NCBI RefSeq assembly: GCF_900129265.1
Contig: NZ_FQVG01000019.1
Span: 1-39,868, forward strand
From: Caloramator proteoclasticus DSM 10124
GTDB lineage: Bacteria > Bacillota > Clostridia > Clostridiales > Caloramatoraceae
Length of the DNA: 39,868 nt
Reading direction: 5' to 3'
Within the stretch, counting starts at the first letter, position 1; each line of letters opens with the position of its first letter. The notes under the pieces were generated by a model, which ran no database searches, was not told where the DNA came from, and was given only the letters and a program-made list of their open reading frames with translations. Shown here one piece after another: positions 35,222 to 39,868 of the stretch. The position numbers were made by a program, and so were the translations under genes.

Positions 35222-35821
35222 CTAACCTTTCATTAACACCTTAAGCGAAAGCTTTATAATATCCTCCAATGAATTAGCTTGACTTGAAACCTTTGATACC
35301 GCAAAGAAGGCTTCCTTTCTTGAATACCCTAAGGCCATAAGAGCACCTATTGCCTCATTTTCATCTAATCCATTAATATCAATAGTTTCTTCATCCTGTT
35401 CTCCTTGTGTTAAATCAACATCCTTAAACTTATCCTTAAGTTCCAATATTATTCTTTGTGCTGTCTTCTTTCCTACTCCCTGAGCCTTTACAATCATCTT
35501 CTCATTATTTGTAACTACAGCTAATATAAAGTCCGAAGCCGTAACTGTTGATAAAATTGAAACTGCAGCCTTTGGGCCTACACCTGATACAGAAATTAAC
35601 ATCTTAAATATATTTAATTCTTCTTTATTTAAAAAACCATAAAGTACATTTTCATCTTCTTTTATTTGTTGATATGTATATATTTTTATTTTTTCATTTT
35701 TATTTTGTAGCTTTTGGATATCTCTATGGGTCATACAAATCTTATATCCAATATCATTGCACTCTAAAACTACACCATCATCAAGTATTTCATCTACTAT
35801 CCCCTTAATGTAGTATATCAT
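35222..35821 (-). CDS. ruvA: Holliday junction-binding protein RuvA
   Basis: It binds the four-way junction and loads RuvB. The 199-aa protein has an N-terminal OB fold (MIYYIKGIVDEILDDGVVLE), helix-hairpin-helix motifs in LISVSGVGPKAAVSIL and KAQGVGKKTAQRIILELKDK, and a C-terminal RuvB-binding domain (EAIGALMALGYSRKEA). I start at ATG 35821, five bases after GAGGTGA; the GTG at 35830 overlaps that ribosome site. It follows ruvC by 10 bp. Confidence 0.96.
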   Translation of the reverse strand: MIYYIKGIVDEILDDGVVLECNDIGYKICMTHRDIQKLQNKNEKIKIYTYQQIKEDENVLYGFLNKEELNIFKMLISVSGVGPKAAVSILSTVTASDFILAVVTNNEKMIVKAQGVGKKTAQRIILELKDKFKDVDLTQGEQDEETIDINGLDENEAIGALMALGYSRKEAFFAVSKVSSQANSLEDIIKLSLKVLMKG

Positions 35822-35831
35822 ATATTTCACC

Positions 35832-36326
35832 TCATCTCATCATAAAAAAATTACTCATATTGTTTGTGTGTGCGTGACATATAGCAATAGCAAGTGCATC
35901 TGCAACATCATCCGGCTTTGGTATTTCCTTTAAGTTTAATAAAACCTTAACCATCTGCTGTATCTGTTTTTTATCAGCTCGTCCATATCCTACTACTGCT
36001 TGCTTTACCTGAAGAGGGGTATATTCATAAATGGGTATTTTATTCTTTTGAGCTGCCAAAACTGCTACGCCTCTTGCTTGACCAACAGTTATTGCTGTTT
36101 TGGCATTTTGATTAAAGAATAGTTCCTCCAGTGCAAATGCATCTGGATTATATGTTTTAATTATTTCATTTAATTCATCATATATTATTTCAAGCCTTTG
36201 AGGCACATTATTTTTAGTTGTTGTTGTAATAGCTCTATAATCTAAAACACTAAATTTATTCTGCTTGAATTCAATTATTCCTATCCCAACAATCGCAATT
36301 CCTGGGTCTAAACCTAATATTATCAT
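35832..36326 (-). CDS. ruvC: Holliday junction resolvase RuvC
   Basis: It cuts Holliday junctions made accessible by RuvAB. The 164-aa protein has the catalytic acidic residues D7 (GLDPG), E67 (ALEELFF), D140 and D143 ([14 protein letters not shown]), matching the E. coli set D7, E66, D138 and D141. ATG at 36324-36326 follows CAGGAGGA. It heads the ruvC-ruvA-ruvB transcript, just downstream of a promoter and candidate LexA box. Confidence 0.97.
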   Translation of the reverse strand: MIILGLDPGIAIVGIGIIEFKQNKFSVLDYRAITTTTKNNVPQRLEIIYDELNEIIKTYNPDAFALEELFFNQNAKTAITVGQARGVAVLAAQKNKIPIYEYTPLQVKQAVVGYGRADKKQIQQMVKVLLNLKEIPKPDDVADALAIAICHAHTNNMSNFFMMR

Positions 36327-36340
36327 AATATCCTCCTGTA

Positions 36341-36354
36341 CGAAAATTTGTTCG
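36341..36354 (-). promoter_or_regulatory. Candidate LexA (SOS) box before ruvCAB
   Basis: On the minus strand CGAACAAATTTTCG matches the Firmicutes SOS box CGAACRNRYGTTCG at 13 of 14 positions. It lies immediately after the -10 element, at the predicted transcription start, where LexA would block initiation. The ruvAB genes are SOS-induced in Bacillus. Confidence 0.75.
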
Positions 36355-36360
36355 AATTTG

Positions 36361-36388
36361 ATTATAGCAGAAAAAAAAGAGGATGCAA
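36361..36388 (-). promoter_or_regulatory. Sigma-A-type promoter for ruvCAB, embedded in the bofC terminator
   Basis: On the minus strand TATAAT (36361-36366) is perfect, and TTGCAT (36383-36388) stands 16 bp upstream, inside the arm of the terminator hairpin. The predicted start is near 36354, in the LexA box. Confidence 0.65.
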
Positions 36389-36401
36389 AGAGTTTGCATC
36401 C
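36371..36401 (-). terminator. Rho-independent terminator after the bofC-like gene
   Basis: On the minus strand GGATGCAAA and TTTGCATCC form a perfect 9-bp stem with a 3-nt loop, followed by TCTTTTTTTT. It overlaps the stop codon of the bofC-like gene and separates the yebC-bofC unit from ruvCAB. Confidence 0.9.
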
Positions 36402-36967
36402 TATGAATCTAAATCTTCGTTTATAAAATCCTCCATCTCCTCATATGTCCTTTTTATAATTCCTCTTTTTAAGTCCTCTTGTTCCTGTTGGGGCAAGCTT
36501 TCAACACTAATATCTGTTGATTGTTTTAACTGAAGATTTCCATATTCATCGGTTTGATAAATATATACCTTTCCTTCATTTTCAAGGGCTATAAAAACTT
36601 TGGGAGGCCAAGCATTTTCAATGTTCTTTGTAATAATAACCTTTTCTGATGTAAAGTACTCAACATTATAACCCTGTCGTCTAAAATAATTTTCTGCATA
36701 TTCCTTGTCTGCCCCAAGCAATTCATCATTAGGAATAATGTTTTCTTCGATTGTAAAATACCCTACCCTTGTATAAATGTCCCTTTTGATAATCCTTGTT
36801 TTTTCGTTAATTATATTCTCTGGCAGTTGCACCGCTGTTTTTGCAACTACATTATCCTTATTATTTTGCTTTCCGATATACCTTTGCATTGTAAAATAAC
36901 CTGTAAAAAAACTTGCTATTGAAATTAATATAATTGCTATGAATATGTAAACTTTTCTATAAAGCAT
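36401..36967 (-). CDS. BofC C-terminal-domain protein (sporulation-associated)
   Basis: A 188-aa protein with one N-terminal membrane anchor (about residues 6-26, [20 protein letters not shown]) and an exported domain. The segment from about 75 to 160, including [18 protein letters not shown] and [11 protein letters not shown], resembles the C-terminal domain of BofC, the forespore factor that delays sigma-K activation in Bacillus. Clostridia often carry such a gene between ruvC and yebC, but lack the full BofC system, so its job is uncertain. ATG at 36965-36967 follows GGAGGGAT. The ribosome site and start codon are both in a perfect 12-bp hairpin. Confidence 0.75.
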   Translation of the reverse strand: MLYRKVYIFIAIILISIASFFTGYFTMQRYIGKQNNKDNVVAKTAVQLPENIINEKTRIIKRDIYTRVGYFTIEENIIPNDELLGADKEYAENYFRRQGYNVEYFTSEKVIITKNIENAWPPKVFIALENEGKVYIYQTDEYGNLQLKQSTDISVESLPQQEQEDLKRGIIKRTYEEMEDFINEDLDS

Positions 36968-36993
36968 AATATCCCTCCTTAGAGGGATATTAT
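36966..36993 (-). promoter_or_regulatory. Hairpin covering ribosome site and start codon of the bofC-like gene
   Basis: In the minus-strand RNA ATAATATCCCTC pairs perfectly with GAGGGATATTAT over a 4-nt loop. The downstream arm contains the GGAGGGAT ribosome site and the A-U of the start codon. Such a structure would hold translation down unless melted or opened. Confidence 0.6.
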
Positions 36994-37031
36994 AACCACT
37001 AAACTATTATTTTATTCATTTAATTTAAAAA

Positions 37032-37772
37032 TTATTCTCCCCATCCTTCTGGGAATTCTGCATTATGCCATACATTTTGAACATCGTCATTTTCCTCAAG
37101 TCTATCAAGCATTTTTTCAAACTTTTCAGCAGCTTCTCCACTTATGCTTGCATATGTTGTTGGTACCATTGATACTTCTGCAGAAGCAAATTCTATTCCA
37201 TTCTTTTCTAACGCCTCTCTCACAGTAGAAAAATCCTCGGGGGATGTAATTATTTCATATACGTCTTCTTCTGATGAAAAATCTTCTGCACCCGAATCAA
37301 GTGCCAACATCATTAATTCATCTTCGTCCAGACCTTCCTTCTTTTCAACAATAAGTACACCCTTCTTTTCAAATAAGAAGGATACACAACCTGTTGTTCC
37401 AAGGTTACCACCAAATTTTTCAAATGTATGTCTTACTTCACTTGCAGTTCTATTTCTGTTGTCAGTAAGTGCCTGAACAATAACTGCAACTCCGTTTGGG
37501 CCATATCCTTCATAAACTATTTCTTCATAATTTACATTTCCTAATTCTCCTGATGCCTTCTTTATTGCTCTTTCTATATTATCCATTGGCATATTATTTG
37601 CCTTTGCCTTTGCTATGGCATCTCTTAGTCTTGAATTGGCTTCAGGATTGGCTCCTCCTTCTTTTACTGCAACAGCAATTTCTTTACCTAACTTTGTAAA
37701 AATTTTAGCTCTTATTGCGTCTTGCTTACCTTTTCTATGCTTTATATTAGCCCATTTTGAATGACCAGCCAT
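37032..37772 (-). CDS. yebC: YebC/PmpR-family protein (translation or transcription regulator)
   Basis: A 246-aa member of the YebC family, starting [21 protein letters not shown], with [39 protein letters not shown] and the acidic C-terminal region ([16 protein letters not shown]). The family was annotated as transcriptional regulators; more recent work ties YebC proteins to relief of ribosome stalling. ATG at 37770-37772 follows AAGGGGG. It lies upstream of the bofC-like gene (64-bp gap) and has its own promoter. Confidence 0.95.
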   Translation of the reverse strand: MAGHSKWANIKHRKGKQDAIRAKIFTKLGKEIAVAVKEGGANPEANSRLRDAIAKAKANNMPMDNIERAIKKASGELGNVNYEEIVYEGYGPNGVAVIVQALTDNRNRTASEVRHTFEKFGGNLGTTGCVSFLFEKKGVLIVEKKEGLDEDELMMLALDSGAEDFSSEEDVYEIITSPEDFSTVREALEKNGIEFASAEVSMVPTTYASISGEAAEKFEKMLDRLEENDDVQNVWHNAEFPEGWGE

Positions 37773-37808
37773 TTTCTTATGCCCCCTTAACTTAAAATCC
37801 GAATATAT

Positions 37809-37837
37809 ATTTTACCACTAAAATTATCTATTATCAA
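37809..37837 (-). promoter_or_regulatory. Sigma-A-type promoter for yebC
   Basis: On the minus strand TTGATA (37832-37837) and TAAAAT (37809-37814) are exactly 17 bp apart, with the predicted start about 30 bases before the yebC ATG. Confidence 0.7.
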
Positions 37838-37855
37838 GTGCCGAGGGCCTTTAAA

Positions 37856-38227
37856 CTAAAAATCAACCATAACACACCTTCCATAAACAACCTGCATTCC
37901 GTATTTTTTAGCCTTTTCTATAACCTCAAAACTTTCAGCTCCTGGTTGGAACCACACATATTTAATTCCAACCTCAGCGGCTTCATCGATATATCCTTCT
38001 CCTCTTACAGGATTTATAACCATATTTATTGCCTCTATTTTTTCTGGAAGCTCCTTAAGGGAGACATATGTTTTTTGTCCATCCACTTCCTTTCCAGATG
38101 GATCTACTGGATACACCTTATAGCCCTTATTCTTTAAAAAATTATATATTTTGTATGCAAATTTTTCTTTATTTGAAACACTTCCAATCACTGCCCAAGT
38201 TTTTATATTTTTAAATTCTTCTATCAT
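37856..38227 (-). CDS. CoA-binding Rossmann protein (YccU type)
   Basis: A 123-aa single-domain CoA-binding protein. It begins MIEEFKNIKTWAVIGSVSN, a Rossmann loop, and includes GYKVYPVDPSGKEVDGQKTY, INPVRGEGYIDEAAEVGIKYVWFQPGAE and RCVMVDF, all typical of the succinyl-CoA-ligase-like CoA-binding family. It lacks the acyl-CoA synthetase parts, so it is probably a regulator or ligand-binding protein of unknown role. Its ATG overlaps the TGA of the YigZ-like gene (ATGA), so the two are translationally coupled. Confidence 0.88.
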   Translation of the reverse strand: MIEEFKNIKTWAVIGSVSNKEKFAYKIYNFLKNKGYKVYPVDPSGKEVDGQKTYVSLKELPEKIEAINMVINPVRGEGYIDEAAEVGIKYVWFQPGAESFEVIEKAKKYGMQVVYGRCVMVDF

Positions 38228-38883
38228 TGTGGCACCTCCATAATTTTACCTTCTTCATCAACAAAACAGGTAACACCTTCTTCTTTTACTTTAATTATAT
38301 CATTGCCATTAAACATTTCAATCAAATCTTGTCGAATTTTCTGAAATTCATCGTTAAAGGCCATTATTTCTAATGTAACTACTTCTGTAAACTCTGTATT
38401 TCTTATTACTATATTTCTTTTACTTAGATAATTGCTAACCTTACCATATTTATCATAATCACATACAATATTAAACACTACAGCTTCAGATTCCTTTACT
38501 TTTCCTGCAGCATCTACACCCTGTTTACAGGATGCACCATAGGCTCTAACAAGACCACCCGCTCCTAATAAAATTCCACCAAAATATCTTGTTACAACAA
38601 CTGCAACATTATTTAAGTTTTCTCTTTTTAAAACCTCAAGGACTGGTGGACCAGCAGTACCTTGTGGTTCTCCATCATCTGAATATCGCATTGAGATTCC
38701 GTTATTTGTTATGTAGGCATATACATTATGTGTAGCATCCTTATATTTTACCTTAATTTCGTTTATAAAGTTCATTGCCTCTTCTTCGTTTAATACCCTC
38801 TTTATATTACAGATAAAAATAGAACGTCTTTCCTCCATCTCTACTTCCACTTGTTTTTTTACAGTATAAAAATCTTTAGACAT
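38224..38883 (-). CDS. YigZ/IMPACT-family protein
   Basis: A 219-aa protein of the UPF0029/IMPACT family, with the N-terminal segment ATHNVYAYITNNGISMRYSD, then DGEPQGTAGPPVLEVLKR and TRYFGGILLGAGGLVRAYG. A ferredoxin-like C-terminal domain follows. Family members bind RNA or ribosomes, but the bacterial role is not established. I start at ATG 38883; the GTG at 38886 is adjacent and also possible. The start lies within the end of the HEAT-repeat gene, and its stop overlaps the CoA-binding gene, making a tight three-gene unit. Confidence 0.9.
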   Translation of the reverse strand: MSKDFYTVKKQVEVEMEERRSIFICNIKRVLNEEEAMNFINEIKVKYKDATHNVYAYITNNGISMRYSDDGEPQGTAGPPVLEVLKRENLNNVAVVVTRYFGGILLGAGGLVRAYGASCKQGVDAAGKVKESEAVVFNIVCDYDKYGKVSNYLSKRNIVIRNTEFTEVVTLEIMAFNDEFQKIRQDLIEMFNGNDIIKVKEEGVTCFVDEEGKIMEVPQ

Positions 38884-39538
38884 CACATCTACTCCCTTCT
38901 ATCTCCATTAAAGCCATCTCTGCTGCTTTTATTATATATTCCTTCTCATTTCTATCATTTAATATATCCTGTAAATACTTAACTGCCTTTTTGCTTTTTA
39001 TTTTTCCAAGTGCCTTAATTGCATATTGTTTAACCTGAGGTCTTTTATCCTTTAAAACAGCAATTAAAGAATCTTCAGCTTCCTTTGCTTCTATTTTTCC
39101 TAATGATGAACAGCATATTCTTTTTATATTTCCATCTGTACACTTCAAAAATGCCATAATAGGCTGTATTGCCCGTTTAGATTTTAACTCACCAAGAAGC
39201 CATATAAGGAAAAGGCATTCATCTCTATTTACAGAAAAAAGGTTATCTATAGCATAATTCTCAAGACCTTTTTTCTTTTGTTCATCCAATCCCTCCAAAA
39301 GAAGAACTCTTTCTTTTCTATTACACTTGTATAGATTGTTAATAATTTTTTCAGGATTTTCCCCGAGCTCCTGCGTTCTATATTTTATTCTACATTCAAT
39401 TATTTGTCTTTCAACTATATTTTTTTCAATACCTCTTATTTTTGATATAGTACTAATATCTTTTCCTTCTTTATAAAGAAGGTAGCTAATATCAGCATCA
39501 CTTAATAAATCAATATTTTCCCAAGATAAATTCTTCAT
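38876..39538 (-). CDS. HEAT-repeat protein, function unknown
   Basis: A 220-aa protein. Residues about 110-215 contain three HEAT-type helical repeats (for example RAIQPIMAFLKCTDGNIKR, AEDSLIAVLKDKRPQVKQYA, KAVKYLQDILND), as in PBS-lyase HEAT proteins. Such repeats usually serve as protein-binding scaffolds. The N-terminal half (1-100) includes a possible helix-turn-helix-like stretch (ISTISKIRGIEKNIVERQI), and I assign no role. ATG at 39536-39538 follows AGGTGAT. It is the first gene of the unit with yigZ-like and the CoA-binding gene. No function is inferred. Confidence 0.85.
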   Translation of the reverse strand: MKNLSWENIDLLSDADISYLLYKEGKDISTISKIRGIEKNIVERQIIECRIKYRTQELGENPEKIINNLYKCNRKERVLLLEGLDEQKKKGLENYAIDNLFSVNRDECLFLIWLLGELKSKRAIQPIMAFLKCTDGNIKRICCSSLGKIEAKEAEDSLIAVLKDKRPQVKQYAIKALGKIKSKKAVKYLQDILNDRNEKEYIIKAAEMALMEIEGSRCDV

Positions 39539-39682
39539 ATCATCACCTATTTTAATATCAGAAGTTTCGCAGATTAAAAAATAAATAGGGCGTAGCCCCT
39601 TGATATGTAATGGTTTAGATGAATAATAATTGAAATATGTAAATTCCGATTTTTACTGGAAAAAATTTAGGGTTTAAAAATG

Positions 39683-39736
39683 AAAACATCCTTTCTATAA
39701 TGAATTTTGCTACAAACCCAATAGAAAGGATGTTTT
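39683..39736 (+). promoter_or_regulatory. Perfect 16-bp inverted repeat masking the transposase ribosome site
   Basis: AAAACATCCTTTCTAT (39683-39698) and its exact complement (39721-39736) surround a 22-nt loop. The second arm contains AAAGGATG, the likely ribosome site, just before the ATG at 39740. Transcripts entering from outside the element would fold this shut, a known way to restrain transposases. Confidence 0.7.
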
Positions 39737-39739
39737 GAG

Positions 39740-39868
39740 ATGAACAAGCGTTATTTAAAACAAATGCTCACCTACTTCTCTAAGGTATACCATCTTGGAG
39801 AAAAAATCAAGGGGTTAAAAGATGGAAGAATAAATCCTCAAATTGAAACTTCAACTATTTCATTTATA
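39740..39868 (+). mobile_element. 5' end of a second transposase gene, cut by window edge
   Basis: A frame of 43 codons runs from ATG to the window end without a stop: it starts MNKRYLKQMLTYFSKVY and continues GEKIKGLKDGRINPQIETST. The GLKDGRINPQI segment is the N-terminus of a transposase group I recognise from Clostridia, but I cannot give its IS family with certainty. The upstream hairpin with the ribosome site inside supports an insertion sequence. The left end of the element probably lies between 39590 and 39680 near the small GGGC-GTA-GCCC hairpin; the exact boundary is not determined. Confidence 0.6.

Overview
The window is a low-GC Firmicutes chromosome segment, most likely from an anaerobic Clostridia (Clostridiaceae or Caloramator-like). 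The evidence is the AT-rich DNA with strong AGGAGG-type ribosome sites, the standard clostridial order ruvCAB-queA-tgt ... secDF-recJ-apt-rel-dtd-hemZ-hisS-aspS, a SCIFF peptide with its maturase, a BofC-type sporulation protein, and a complete Stickland-type ornithine fermentation operon. I cannot fix the species. Nearly all genes are on the minus strand; lgt and the two insertion-sequence fragments at the window ends are on the plus strand.

Region 1 (1-8413) is the ornithine operon, read right to left: ord, ortA, ortB, oraS, oraE, a GlmL/MutL-like ATPase and orr, ending in a clear terminator. The products convert L-ornithine to D-ornithine, then 2,4-diaminopentanoate, then 2-amino-4-oxopentanoate, and finally alanine plus acetyl-CoA. 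Ahead of ord is a near-perfect sigma-54 promoter, with two TGCAA-N6-TTGCA inverted repeats further upstream. The next gene up encodes a PAS/AAA+/Fis activator of the RocR type, so the control circuit looks complete.

Region 2 (9809-17250) holds glyA, a CsoR/CstR-family regulator, the ThiF-like gene tcdA, a probable 6S RNA between tcdA and aspS, the aspS-hisS pair under a T-box leader, and rmuC. Region 3 (17200-18440) is a 450-bp non-coding stretch with a long GC-richer imperfect hairpin element (two identical AGGAC-loop hairpins at its tip), followed by lgt.

Region 4 (18437-31960) runs hemZ, a 60-aa HTH protein, an MBL hydrolase, dtd, rel, apt, recJ, secF, secD, an HD protein, a gamma-carbonic-anhydrase-like protein, the SCIFF maturase scfB, the 46-aa precursor scfA (too short for usual ORF cut-offs) and a small membrane protein. 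yajC, usual beside tgt, is absent. Region 5 (31996-39538) holds tgt, queA, ruvB, ruvA, ruvC, bofC-like, yebC, a CoA-binding protein, a YigZ/IMPACT protein and a HEAT-repeat protein. ruvC has a candidate LexA box at its promoter. The window ends in the start of a transposase whose ribosome site lies in a perfect hairpin.

I saw no rRNA, tRNA, CRISPR array, prophage or replication origin. Coordinates include stop codons. Several starts were moved to the codon best placed behind a Shine-Dalgarno (SD) sequence, and these choices are noted.
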